A stretch of DNA of 64,000 bases from Meghimatium bilineatum (Eukaryota; Mollusca; Gastropoda; Stylommatophora; Philomycidae), in NCBI GenBank assembly GCA_034231615.1, contig CM067298.1, forward strand, positions 65,153,585-65,217,584, given 5' to 3'. Made by a program: the position numbers and the translations under genes. Below, one piece after another: positions 61,801-63,540 of the stretch (positions within the stretch are counted from its first letter, which is position 1; each line of letters opens with the position of its first letter). Below the pieces are notes generated by a model. That model searched no databases, was not told the DNA's origin, and saw only the letters and a list, made by a program, of their open reading frames with translations.

Positions 61801-62010
61801 GAGATTATTGTATTTCACCTTGTTGAGCAAATGTTATTTTGCTAAATGTCATTTTGTTTCAGTGTCATCCCAGGCACAGAAAAACCTTTGATTCAGAATG
61901 CAACATATTTGGATGAAGAAAGAACTGGTGAAACTATGATGGACATGCCTGGAAACTTTGGAGATGTAAATGATGAGGAAATTGCAGAAGAGGTAGCACC
62001 TATATTGTAA
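19699..62010 (+). CDS. PHM: Peptidylglycine alpha-hydroxylating monooxygenase (PHM), 13 coding exons
   Basis: The joined frame encodes 392 residues. PHM hydroxylates the alpha carbon of the C-terminal glycine of secreted prohormone peptides, using two coppers, ascorbate and O2 in the secretory pathway; a lyase (PAL) then releases the amide. Residues 1-24 form a signal peptide (likely cut FAA|PQ). By alignment with the vertebrate enzyme, CuH ligands are H75, H76 and H152 (LQVHY); CuM ligands are H223, H225 and M295 (DEMCNFYIMYY); substrate anchors are R221, N297 and Y299. Disulfide partners C50-C95, C82-C111, C207-C315 and C275-C296 are kept, but the first conserved pair is absent. Potential N-glycosylation sites are N257 and N356. 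The protein ends with an acidic tail and a stop, with no PAL or membrane segment, so it should be a soluble PHM near the size of known monofunctional forms. The ATG is the first in its exon and starts the signal peptide. Confidence 0.95.
20193..20622 (-). pseudogene. LINE 3' region (GHVLR-type)
   Basis: The minus frame 20539-20357 reads IGKRRWKYLGHVLRLVENR followed by QQALMWIPEGK, the conserved LINE C-terminal GHVLR/WTPEGK block. Downstream on the minus strand is the untranslated 3' end shared with 2993-3115 and 31870-31965 (AACTTCTGCCCTGTG). It is 5'-truncated and sits antisense to PHM in intron 1. Confidence 0.8.
20866..21020 (+). repeat. Foldback-family repeat, single arm
   Basis: Shares an ordered set of blocks with 22255-22470, 37140-37300 and 59277-59830: TAATGA(A/C)GTTTTGCTAA, a run like CACATAATAACACA, then TTTCGATCAT-AAAGGTCTTTAACAAGAAT. 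The reverse complement gives a conserved TTGTTAAAGACC-loop-GATCGAAA stretch. Confidence 0.6.
21690..21912 (-). mobile_element. Diverged GAA-tail retroposon copy (tail lost)
   Basis: Aligns with the interior of 9529-9815: TAGTAGGATGTATTCTGGAGAACAG, GACTGACACAT, GGGTCA and TTTGCTCCCCT occur in the same order. The TTCTTC end is not recognisable. Confidence 0.6.
22255..22470. repeat. Foldback repeat with two inverted arms
   Basis: The left arm (22255-22350) contains TAGAAGTTTCGATCAAAATG followed by GTATCAAAAATACAG. The right arm (22420-22470) carries the inverse order (TTCTTGATAATGGC, then GTCAAAATGTTAAATTCTG). This makes an imperfect inverted repeat. Confidence 0.5.
23192..23246 (+). CDS. PHM: PHM coding exon 2
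   Basis: Acceptor CCACAG ends at 23191 and donor GTAAGT starts at 23247. It encodes residues 45-62 plus one base (phase 1): PDTYLCIAQKVEEAHRYI, aligning with the vertebrate (S)DTYFCMSM strand; C50 is the first retained disulfide cysteine. Confidence 0.9.
23740..24640 (+). pseudogene. Decayed LINE, RT tail plus RNase H
   Basis: Broken + frames read LNKIQNAA and LRIIKGGLRSTPIMSTEATAG (23945-24040), the connection region of I/jockey-type LINEs. Then comes an RNase H start HVFTDGSSEDAVKKGEAGI (24350-24405) and, one frameshift later, STNYRAEVQTILEASKA and MSVLQSIRNKP. This is the same domain order as the intact LINE at 53065-56916, but clearly a different, older family. Multiple stops are present. 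Confidence 0.8.
24650..24735 (-). repeat. tRNA-like repeat, copy 1
   Basis: On the minus strand this contains a B-box-like GGTTCAATTCCCG preceded by CTAGAACAGACCT and AAGCGACTCGG, resembling a tRNA T-arm to anticodon region. It is almost identical to 26363-26450, where the B box is GGTTCGAATCC. This suggests a tRNA-derived SINE head that duplicated locally. It is too irregular to be a functional tRNA gene. Confidence 0.55.
24736..24832. repeat. Left arm of an inverted repeat (partner 26490-26590)
   Basis: The reverse complement of this ~95-base block matches 26493-26585. Shared pieces are ATTGGTCTGTT, CAGTGACTTGAGTACACAGG and CTTGACGAGATCACA followed by a T run. Arms lie about 1.65 kb apart, or about 330 bases apart when the inserted retroposon is removed. 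Confidence 0.85.
25030..26346. mobile_element. 1317-bp retroposon-like element with 12-bp TSD
   Basis: Flanked by a perfect 12-base duplication ATGAGGATAAAT (25018-25029 and 26347-26358). One end is (GTTT)n then GCGTTCGCTCCATTG; the other is CCTTTGCACCCC. There are no terminal inverted repeats. Read the other way it has a GGGGTGCAAAGG head and an (AAAC)n tail, so the transcribed strand is uncertain. It contains the palindrome CACGGATATCCGTG and four ~108-base internal repeats starting near 25322, 25518, 25625 and 25731. No conserved domain is visible in any frame; it looks non-autonomous. An inverted, complete second copy is at 41886-43114. Confidence 0.85.
26363..26450 (-). repeat. tRNA-like repeat, copy 2
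   Basis: Nearly the same sequence as 24650-24735, with an intact B-box-like GGTTCGAATCC on the minus strand. It follows directly after the right-hand target duplication of the 25030-26346 element, so the element landed inside this duplicated unit. Confidence 0.55.
26490..26590. repeat. Right arm of an inverted repeat (partner 24736-24832)
   Basis: Inverse complement of the left arm with few mismatches; ends in a T-rich run before CTCAAGTACGG. Confidence 0.85.
26650..28300 (-). pseudogene. Decayed LINE with RT fragment and RNase H
   Basis: Minus-strand order: GPDGIHYEDFAFLKESDIND and IMEEWLHSCLLPIKKPNKNY (28190-28030), the N-terminal RT fingers of jockey/I-like LINEs. A degraded middle follows, then an RNase H domain (27322-26810) with VIYTDGSV, TMEIFAVTQALNWL, LSGSMI and VHGHAGAEGNERANKLASLA. 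The RNase H catalytic Asp after FLTD-type motifs is replaced (SGS). The RT core is largely lost and stops interrupt it. It lies antisense in PHM intron 2. Confidence 0.82.
28371..28572 (-). repeat. Repeat with TTGG-rich end, inverse copy of 32803-33000
   Basis: Reverse-complemented, it begins GGTTGATTGGTTGCTGATCC and continues with CCTTTGACCCAAT. This matches 32803-32862 (GGTTGGTTTCTGATCC, then CCTTTGACCCAAT). The rest is diverged. Probably a short interspersed repeat with a simple-sequence end. Confidence 0.55.
28977..29067 (+). CDS. PHM: PHM coding exon 3 (CuH HH motif)
   Basis: Acceptor ATCTTCAG ends at 28976 and donor GTAAGT starts at 29068. It completes T63 and encodes residues to V92 plus two bases. 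IAHHILLYGC carries copper-H ligands H75 and H76 and disulfide cysteine C82; PGAPAGEVW aligns with the vertebrate loop before WFCDEG. Confidence 0.95.
29621..29772. repeat. Perfect 76-bp tandem duplication
   Basis: 29621-29696 and 29697-29772 read identically, each starting CATGGTTCATGGC and ending CATTGGGTCTT. No mismatches were seen, so it is recent or an assembly artefact. Confidence 0.9.
30735..30950 (-). mobile_element. LINE 3' end (QQLTGT family)
   Basis: One of three similar copies (others 46073-46290 and 59328-59540). On the minus strand it encodes traces of GRKCSLS-KIRR, QQLTGTL and FRWLKEWQ, then GTGCTGTGATGCTTGTTCC. The 46-kb copy joins this to an RNase H domain, showing it is a LINE C-terminus. 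Confidence 0.7.
31166..31284 (+). CDS. PHM: PHM coding exon 4
   Basis: Acceptor TTTGCAG ends at 31165. The donor is the weak GTTGGT at 31285; using the next GTAAAA would create a stop with the following exon. Residues 93-132: WDCGEM, then a loop about 12 residues longer than in vertebrates, then GEVC(111) and NNILYAWAMDAPQLSLPK. NILYAWA is a hallmark PHM strand. Confidence 0.93.
31870..31965 (-). mobile_element. LINE 3' end fragment (GHVLR-type)
   Basis: TTAGTTAGTTAGTTTGCTCC followed by GGCACATAGGGCAGAAG matches the tails at 2993 and 20193. Diverged. Confidence 0.55.
32803..33000 (+). repeat. Repeat with (TTGG)n end
   Basis: Starts with TTGGTTGGTTGGTTT and shares TGATCCAGNG and CCTTTGACCCAAT with the inverse copy at 28371-28572. 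No coding content. Confidence 0.55.
33270..33600 (-). mobile_element. GAA-tailed retroposon copy
   Basis: + strand order TTCTTCTTCTTCTG, GCAGAAAGTAGTCCAGAAGATG, CTGATACATCTGACTTCAGC, GGGTTCCAACAACA follows 9529-9815. It contains a small internal repeat of GGATTACAGCT. Non-coding. Confidence 0.7.
33703..33870 (+). mobile_element. GAA-tailed retroposon, second subtype (copy R1)
   Basis: Starts GCCGAAGACGGATGTG, contains ATAAAACGGCGACACA and ends in GAATGAACGCTGAAGAAGAAGAA. Its 3' 113 bases match copy R2 (34098-34210) base for base by eye. The GAA tail here is on the + strand. Confidence 0.8.
33866..34210 (+). repeat. Duplicated block: donor copy joined to retroposon R2
   Basis: 33866-34097 reads identically to 37696-37927 (232 bases, no gaps), including the palindromic AGGCCTAT motif and the first third of a retroposon. 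34098-34210 then reads identically to 33758-33870. The block is therefore a mosaic of two sources. Confidence 0.88.
34326..34415 (+). CDS. PHM: PHM coding exon 5 (CuH third ligand)
   Basis: Acceptor TTTCACAG ends at 34325 and donor GTAAGT starts at 34416. Residues 133-162 plus one base: DVSFEIGQETEVKFLVLQVH followed by YKTVTKFLPP. H152 in LQVHY is the third copper-H ligand. Confidence 0.95.
36180..36460 (-). mobile_element. GAA-tailed retroposon copy, tail lost
   Basis: Shares GATTAGCAGGATGTAGTCC, AGAGAACAGAAT, ATATGGGATGGGGCAGCCAA and TTTGCTCCC with 9529-9815 in the same order. The TTCTTC run is absent. Confidence 0.7.
36720..36812. repeat. Degenerate short tandem repeat (CACTACTAAT-like)
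   Basis: Eight or so degenerate units around CACTACTAATCA. Confidence 0.7.
36839..36887 (+). CDS. PHM: PHM coding exon 6
   Basis: Acceptor TTGTATAG ends at 36838 and donor GTAAGT starts at 36888. Residues 163-178 plus two bases: QNGDDSSGLKLHMTHV. It aligns with vertebrate NHKDCSGVSLHLTRL, but the cysteine position is Ser here. Confidence 0.93.
37140..37300 (+). repeat. Foldback-family repeat, single arm
   Basis: TGTAATGAAGTTTTACTAG, AATAACACATACAAACCAAC, TTTTGACCAAAAGGCCTTTA, TCAGGAACACA. The reverse complement gives CCTGATAAAGGCC-TTTT-GGTCAAAA, the cleanest version of the family core. Confidence 0.65.
37696..38040 (+). repeat. Source-like copy of the intron block plus GAA-tailed retroposon
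   Basis: The first 232 bases match 33866-34097 exactly by eye. The following retroposon body (to 38036) differs from R1/R2 at several positions (for example TGGACTACATCCTTCTGG), so the identity stops inside the retroposon. Confidence 0.88.
38510..39478 (+). pseudogene. Decayed LINE (GATGAT-tailed family)
   Basis: + strand traces: IDYSTAFDRVQHKKLIE (38505-38555), DDTVLLAESEQDLHRLIGEM (38784-38843) and a C-terminal RHYTLLKTLLDG (39268-39303). The 3' end reads GATATGGCACTTGATGATGAT. Stops and frameshifts throughout. Shares its 3' end with 40086-40325 and 41270-41492. Confidence 0.78.
40086..40325 (+). pseudogene. LINE 3' coding end (GATGAT-tailed family)
   Basis: Reads RHDTLLKTLLEGKVKGRRAR, GRQRYKWKSNITRWTSYSLA and ends AANLRCGDGT then stop, with the tail (GATGAT)n at 40310-40325. 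This short piece is open, the best preserved of three copies. Confidence 0.8.
40330..40610 (+). mobile_element. tRNA-derived SINE
   Basis: The tRNA-like head has an A box (TAGCTTAGTTGG, 40335-40346) and B box (GGTTCGAAACC, 40386-40396), spaced as in a tRNA. The body then contains GGGAGGTAAAGACAGC. It sits immediately after a LINE (GATGAT)n tail. No SINE family name is claimed. Confidence 0.75.
40645..40812 (+). mobile_element. GAA-tailed retroposon, second subtype
   Basis: GCCAAAGACAGATGTG, ACGGCGACACAACGC, GGGAGTTTGAGAATGAACTC then (GAA)n. Diverged copy of the 33703/37877 type. Confidence 0.75.
40975..41039 (+). CDS. PHM: PHM coding exon 7
   Basis: Acceptor CACCTCAG ends at 40974 and donor GTAAGA starts at 41040. 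Residues 179-200 plus one base: PTSKQAAVYIMMTDGHIPAH. It matches the vertebrate AGMYLMMSVDTVIPPG strand. Confidence 0.93.
41270..41492 (+). mobile_element. LINE 3' end (GATGAT-tailed family)
   Basis: AAGACATGACATCTTGTTAA, CAGTCTAGCAGAGTGCAT, then ATGGCACTTGATGATGAT. Third and most diverged copy in 3 kb. Confidence 0.75.
41495..41670 (+). mobile_element. Weak tRNA-like SINE candidate
   Basis: Directly after a LINE tail: TAAGCTCAGTTGC resembles an A box, and ATTTCAGTCACC a poor B box 45 bases on. Decayed; could be coincidence. Confidence 0.3.
41886..43114. mobile_element. 1229-bp retroposon-like element with 12-bp TSD (inverted copy)
   Basis: Inverse complement of 25030-26346 over its whole length. 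Flanked by perfect AAACCAATTCTT at 41874-41885 and 43115-43126. Begins GGGGTGCAAAGGAAACGC and ends GCGAACGCAAAAC(AAAC)n. It carries three of the ~105-base internal units (near 42475, 42585, 42790) against four in the other copy, which accounts for most of the size difference. The GATATCCGTG palindrome half is near 43065. No protein domain. Confidence 0.88.
43955..44350 (-). mobile_element. Decayed LINE fragment (tentative)
   Basis: The block starting TGTGACATATTCTCTCCAG recurs at 63160 (TGTGACATATTCTTTCCA). The minus strand near 44300 reads like TVVKYGL and VAIYGCEIWTL, a typical LINE post-RT motif (on + AGAGTCCATATTTCACAACC). Heavily mutated. Confidence 0.45.
45156..45236 (+). CDS. PHM: PHM coding exon 8 (CuM HxH motif)
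   Basis: Acceptor TCTTTAG ends at 45155 and donor GTAAGT starts at 45237. Residues 201-227 plus one base: EYFESACEFEEDIEIVPFAY then RTHAHSL. H223 and H225 are copper-M ligands, R221 the substrate-carboxylate arginine and C207 a disulfide cysteine. Confidence 0.95.
   Translation, partial: NILNQPVSLKRTLRLFHLLTEHMLIV
45650..45945 (+). pseudogene. LINE 3' end (WFGHV family) with TTGA tail
   Basis: Frameshifted KLAWFGHVCRHDSLLKTI, then TVKGGRSRGGQIKTWTDNIK-like and IAEDRN, ending TACCCCTACGACCCTGA and (ATTG)n at 45920-45938. It preserves the family's real 3' tail, missing from the other two copies. Confidence 0.8.
46073..46770 (-). pseudogene. Decayed LINE RNase H and C-terminus (QQLTGT family)
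   Basis: Minus-strand traces in order: NSCGWGFVAYQNGKKLAEKS, YPTTTSSMRMEIKVV, then DSV-LLDFQSML, CSGHDEIRGNERANVFAGKA and the tail GRKCSLSRKIRR, QQLTGTLSLY. RNase H motifs are recognisable but the frame is broken. This links the repeats at 30735 and 59328 to a LINE C-terminus. Confidence 0.8.
47640..48160 (-). pseudogene. Possible LINE endonuclease fragment
   Basis: The minus frame 48161-47943 includes YAREQAVFWQQV and KGKIPYYPGTKKILVEAQTW, reminiscent of the N-terminus of jockey/Loa-type LINE endonucleases. Could be the 5' part of the element whose 3' end is at 46073-46770, with the RT lost. Tentative. Confidence 0.4.
48283..48482. repeat. End fragment of the 12-bp-TSD repeat family
   Basis: Shares AGACACGATCC, TGCATTTAGGATCTTGGTTA, TAAT-CCTAG, AGAGCAATGC and CCCTTTGCACCCC with the 26150-26346 end of the complete element. 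Only this end is present. Confidence 0.7.
49040..49885 (-). pseudogene. 3' part of a second copy of the intact LINE family
   Basis: Minus-strand protein matches residues ~1008-1283 of the 53065-56916 ORF: KQNSVQHKRFILSFLDNEFL, IRVYTEWSAENAV, GKLCHNYDAEI, WILSHCGIS, then TSAENILQECPEYEML and KLEEKLYG. The RNase H catalytic Asp is lost (YTEW for YTDG) and frameshifts are present. It is joined at ~49885 to a 5' UTR piece in opposite orientation. Confidence 0.88.
49886..50012 (+). mobile_element. Inverted 5' UTR piece of the same LINE copy
   Basis: AGGCTGAAAACTAAGATTGG, GAAGATGGAGGCAAACAGCC, AATCAGGATGTCACGC match 52946-53075, the 5' leader of the intact LINE, on the + strand. The adjacent 3' part is on the minus strand, so this copy has a 5' inversion. 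Confidence 0.85.
50295..50371 (+). CDS. PHM: PHM coding exon 9
   Basis: Acceptor ACTCACAG ends at 50294 and donor GTAAAT starts at 50372. Residues 228-253: GRVISGYRIRDGQWSEIGRK then DPRLPE (phase 0). Matches vertebrate VVSGYRVRNGQWTLIGRQ(N/S)PQLPQ. Confidence 0.96.
50372..51025 (+). other. PHM intron 9
   Basis: Short 0.65-kb intron, no recognised repeat apart from a small TA run at 50552-50571. Confidence 0.85.
51026..51079 (+). CDS. PHM: PHM coding exon 10
   Basis: Acceptor TCTCAACAG ends at 51025 and donor GTAAGT starts at 51080. Residues 254-271: MFYNTSNPGMTIRRGDIL, in phase 0. NTS at 257 is a potential glycosylation site; RRGDIL matches vertebrate TFGDIL. Confidence 0.92.
51158..51480 (-). 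mobile_element. GAA-tailed retroposon copy
   Basis: TTCTTCTTCTTATGCGTTCA, AGCAGGATGTAGTCTGGAGA, CTGACTCATCTGACTTCAGC, CACACGGGTTGG follow the order in 9529-9815. A 12-C run at 51341-51353 interrupts it. Confidence 0.75.
52880..53064 (+). promoter_or_regulatory. 5' leader of the intact LINE
   Basis: Segment 52946-53064 is shared with the inverted 5' piece at 49886-50012, marking it as element sequence. LINEs of this type usually carry an internal pol II promoter in the leader; no specific promoter motif could be recognised. The exact 5' end is not fixed. Confidence 0.55.
53065..56916 (+). CDS. LINE ORF2: endonuclease, reverse transcriptase, RNase H (I/Nimb-like)
   Basis: One uninterrupted 1283-residue frame. 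AP endonuclease spans ~70-285 (HWNAEG with N75, QETH 107-110, GDFN 199-202, SDHRP 276-280). The RT spans ~510-780: SPGADG, AGFR, AWIDLRKAFDKVW, GVPQGGVLSPTLF and catalytic YADD at 735-738. RNase H spans ~1030-1155 with all four acidic residues (YTDG D1036, E1076, LTDA D1102, ADQLA D1149). The C-terminus has RLRTGH and a zinc knuckle CTC-H-C (C1225, C1227, H1236, C1241). Domain order EN-RT-RNH-zinc places it in the I superfamily; Nimb-like is a guess. Residues 1-69 are basic, low in motifs; no separate gag ORF1 was found upstream. It lies sense within PHM intron 10 and looks young. Confidence 0.95.
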   Translation: MPRIKHNGNMSASNKRYGACPVADVQAGTVPGPIPRKGPTSVTGSPSQLPRGARRQGNRATGQTNKRPIKIMHWNAEGVNSKRDGYSKKLELENVLSEEQVNICCIQETHLSSDIAFKIRGYQCYRSDRKDRRKGGILTLVKNNISACQLEVYMDGAEYQMLHLKTDSAEFHLLNYYCPNDKPLALDTIPDKERLMVCGDFNSHSQSWGYDHIDKRGEELESWQDENNLILINQPADSPTFYSRAWHTTSTPDLAFYSPGLEWNITRIVGKQLGGSDHRPVFLEIHNEYTKDSSTLTRWNYKRADWKMYQHLTSVLAKDMNLDKDINRAVSEFNRCILHAASKTIPRGARKNYKPYWNDELEKLQNEMETSRKQAENRPSQEHHNKYQQTKAKFQRAKLQARQNSWKEKTESLNLERDTRKLWKLVKQLNDEGTGRNTRITLYKDKNILTGKHAADYFADSFAEDNNIKVSPDKQQGVRENQQNIGQGEPIPEVMEAPITMRELEHAISKLKMKKSPGADGVSNEMIRNLGIAARAKLLQIFNTRWSTGNVPQAWREAIMIPLLKSGKDGNTVSNYRPISLTSCLCKTIERIINLRMQWYLESENLLVSQQAGFRQCYSTEDQATYLSQEIEDAFQDKKLVLAAWIDLRKAFDKVWKEGLLKKLRNCRVSSRMYKWVKAYLHNRRARVQLDGRKSKKVLLRHGVPQGGVLSPTLFLVYINDLVAELPHGIKVAMYADDLVIWCTEEHATVATKQIQRAIDAITLWANRWCVSINTDKCSTTLFTLSPKQKAGHIKIDGELLKEDKQPTYLGVTFDNKLTWKQHINKATTKARRKLAILRKLSGTTWGASGNILSKVYQQGIRPHLEYGSAAWCPASNTTLQDLDKVQNQELRIMLGAMKSTPIAEMQKMGRMQTLGERRDTKVLIQAEKFQCMPSHPMKERFQNLAMGRLKRSSFIHQAKRLRRQLTDLPEVDSPLRPVPKQTPWSERHGMPIYIQTHVKGILSVDEQNSVQRRTVTLSFLDEEYPQDIWVRVYTDGSAQNAVRNGGAGVYIEYPHKPRDTIRTPTGKFCNNYDAEIQAISVAAKKLLNSNSDLQPVVFLTDARSVLQALQSEKLTDLKKLLSELSYQYRVTMQWIPSHCGIPGNEKADQLAKEGAAEDQPDIPITYHQKKQMIKSIRKPQTPTQDDYHIMNRPEQVITLRLRTGHNRLRSHMYTKFKIGNTAMCTCGQAAQSAKHILQECSEHETLRQTYWSEETTLESKLYGTLYELQKTVSFIKETELQI
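56917..56950 (+). mobile_element. LINE 3' untranslated end
   Basis: After the stop, TTTCAAGTGAACGAAAGAAG corresponds to CCAAGTGAAAAAAAAAAG on the minus strand near 49065-49085 in the second copy. The similarity ends soon after, so the 3' end is probably within this stretch. Confidence 0.55.
57158..57258. repeat. ~40-bp tandem repeat, 2.5 units
   Basis: Units begin TACTGGTGCCTGT and contain ACAGGAAGT(A/G)CTGCA(C)TGAA, with periods 40 and 39. A related single piece (GACAGGAAGTTCTGCACTGAA) lies at 52299-52319 on the other side of the LINE. Confidence 0.75.
57401..57450 (+). CDS. PHM: PHM coding exon 11
   Basis: Acceptor ATAAACAG ends at 57400 and donor GTAATT starts at 57451. Residues 272-287 plus two bases: AARCTMENNLDHDVAV. 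AARC aligns with vertebrate AARCVF; C275 pairs with C296. Confidence 0.93.
58086..58608 (+). other. Unassigned open frame region
   Basis: A 144-residue open frame and an overlapping 67-residue frame run here. Local base composition is less AT-rich than the flanks. A stretch of LLPALFPLLEALLEDPI followed by VNGVQLDQHVLYDAFSCLKQ looks more protein-like than the surroundings and is vaguely like retroelement gag helices. I do not recognise a family, and the start codon region looks like intron. It may be a transposon relic. Confidence 0.25.
59277..59832. repeat. Foldback repeat with nested insertion
   Basis: The left arm starts TGTAATGAAGTTTTGCTAA and resumes at 59556 with AATGTTTCATTCAAAAAGCC then TTTATCAAGAACAGAACA. 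The right arm (59692-59820) is its inverse: TTCTTGATAAAAGCC, TTTTGGCTGATACATTGATT, AGTAAAACTTCTTAAT. A LINE 3' end is inserted at ~59313-59545 in the left arm. Confidence 0.7.
59328..59540 (-). mobile_element. LINE 3' end (QQLTGT family), nested
   Basis: AGGAACCAGCATCACAGCA, CCATTCCTTCAGCCATCTAA, CAGTGTCCCAATCAGTTG match the 30735 and 46073 copies. It splits the foldback left arm, with imperfect flanking GAAAATACATAA / GAAAACATAAA. Confidence 0.7.
59954..60121 (+). CDS. PHM: PHM coding exon 12 (CuM methionine)
   Basis: Acceptor CTTTCCAG ends at 59953 and donor GTAAGC starts at 60122. Residues 288-343: GMTQNDEMCNFYIMYYVNHP onward. M295 is the copper-M methionine, N297 and Y299 bind substrate; C296 and C315 are disulfide cysteines. 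The tail WYWSDFPDQKRLNLKGIPVT covers the end of the PHM core. Confidence 0.96.
60122..61862 (+). other. PHM intron 12
   Basis: 1.7-kb intron with an antisense LINE 3' end; 60130-60880 and 61510-61860 are otherwise unremarkable. Confidence 0.85.
60895..61330 (-). pseudogene. LINE C-terminus with C2H2-type finger
   Basis: The minus frame reads IRWAGHLVRMPDHRLPKILL, YGELEKGIRSQGGQRKRYKD, then a basic stretch and CPNCPRTFTARIGPH. This is the conserved tail of a common LINE family, whose ORF ends in a single C2H2 finger (CxxC...F.ARIGL..H). The second His of the finger pair falls after the stop. Same family as 3390-4680. The frame continues upstream to 61501 into unrelated sequence. Confidence 0.85.
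61863..62010 (+). CDS. PHM: PHM last coding exon 13 with stop
   Basis: Acceptor GTTTCAG ends at 61862. Residues 344-392: SVIPGTEKPLIQNATYLDEE, GNFGDVNDEEIAEEVAPIL, then TAA at 62008-62010. Contains glycosylation motif NAT (356) and an acidic tail. A possible donor GAG|GTAGCA at 61993 lies 15 nt before the stop codon, so some transcripts might splice on to a lyase exon outside the window. Confidence 0.92.
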
Positions 62011-62063
62011 CTGAGAAACAAATTAAGATAAATGAAAGCATTAAGAATTAGAGAGCATATAAG

Positions 62064-62069
62064 AATAAA
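62064..62069 (+). terminator. Candidate polyadenylation signal AATAAA
   Basis: First AATAAA after the PHM stop, 54 bases downstream. It fits a short 3' UTR, though later signals could also be used. Confidence 0.6.
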
Positions 62070-62603
62070 GTAACATTAGTGATATTTTGCATTAAAATAT
62101 AGCATTAAAAGAAGTAATGTTTGTGTGGAAGACATTTTAAAATATCTTTTTGGTGTATGATTTTCTTGAATATGAATTGTGTAGAAAATTTTAATTTGCA
62201 GTCAGATTGTAAATTTTCATTCTAAAAATTGAGATTTTCCATCATGTCAAAATCATCAAGATACTTCCTGAGAATCAAGTTCACTTAAGGAAAACATGAG
62301 TCTCTGCAACACTATTATATCTTTGACATATAGGGTTAAGGTTTTTGCTAAATCAAACATCATAGAAAAATTTTAATAATTATCCGGTAATGATTCATTG
62401 TTAAAATCAGTGAACAAATGACAAGTTTCCCTTGTTCATGCCTGTAGTATATTACAGAATTTGATGTTAGGCCAGTATTTTTCATTGAACTACATGGTAT
62501 ATTAATTGATGATATGCTCAGCATCGTACCTGCCACCATTACTTTCCCAGAAGGGTTCTTCTGTGAAATATGAACCAAGCTACTTTAGTGAACCTATTAC
62601 TTA

Positions 62604-62815
62604 AGTGTAGAGCATGTGGACATATGGCTAGAACATTGGTCTCAGAAGTGAGAGGTCCCAGATTCAATCCACAGTTTGGATATGGATTTTTGCCTTTCGG
62701 AGGTGAAATAATATATTCTTCCTGTACACGCCAAAGGGACAGCTGTGGCGAAGCGACCTTTATTTCCAGATCCAAGAAGCCTTCCAGCACTCCTTATCAG
62801 AAAAACATGCAGTAA
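62604..62815 (+). mobile_element. tRNA-derived SINE candidate
   Basis: AGAGCATGTGGACATATGGC resembles an A-box region, and GATTCAATCC (62661-62670) a B box at tRNA-like spacing. A non-tRNA body follows with CCAAAGGGACAGCTGTGGCG. It lies just downstream of PHM. No second copy in the window. Confidence 0.5.
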
Positions 62816-63149
62816 TGAAAGTTTTTAAAGTTTTTTTTATTATTGAAGCATCTGATGCTGACATAGAATTAAATGAAATACAGGTATATGCCCCAAGTCA
62901 AGGCAATGGGAGATAACTTGTACAGGAAAATAGTAGTAGCAGACACACATGATCCCAGGTAATTTTGCAAAATAATGCTTGGATTAAAACTGCCTGGTGA
63001 CTACCCACTTTAAATTGCCTGTGGGAAAACAAATACTCATTCAGTTGAGTACATTTGAATAGGTAATTAGTTCAAACTTGTTCAGTTGGGTAGAAAACTC
63101 ACAGCAGCTAGCAGCACTGAGTCACTGCAACCTAGTGTAATAATTCCTC

Positions 63150-63540
63150 GGCTTCTTCTGATGTGACATATTCTTTCCAAAACGTAGTCTTCCTTATGGA
63201 TTTTCTGAACACTCCATGATTCTAAGCGAGTTGACCCTCCATAGCTAGAGACACATTTAAGCAATCTAATATATCATTGCATCATCATTATCTTGGGCGA
63301 CCTCTTCTTCTGTTGCCATTAACAGTTATTAATCTTTCCATGCTGTTATATCTTTTTTTATGACCAAAAAAAACTACAGCTTTCTTGTTAGGATGTTGTT
63401 AAGTAGCCAGCCCTCTTCGACGTTTATTAATCTTAACACTTCTTGATTTGTCTTTTTCAGCTGTCCATGGTGTACGTAAATTTCTTCTGTAGTAGATTCT
63501 CTTTGCTATTGTTTTATTTCATTGGCTACAGAATTTAAAT
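63150..63540 (-). mobile_element. Decayed LINE fragment (tentative)
   Basis: Shares the TGTGACATATTCT(T/C)TCCA block with 43955. On the minus strand, sequence near 63440-63500 resembles a TPWTAEKDKSRSV-like LINE tail region. Strongly mutated. Confidence 0.4.
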
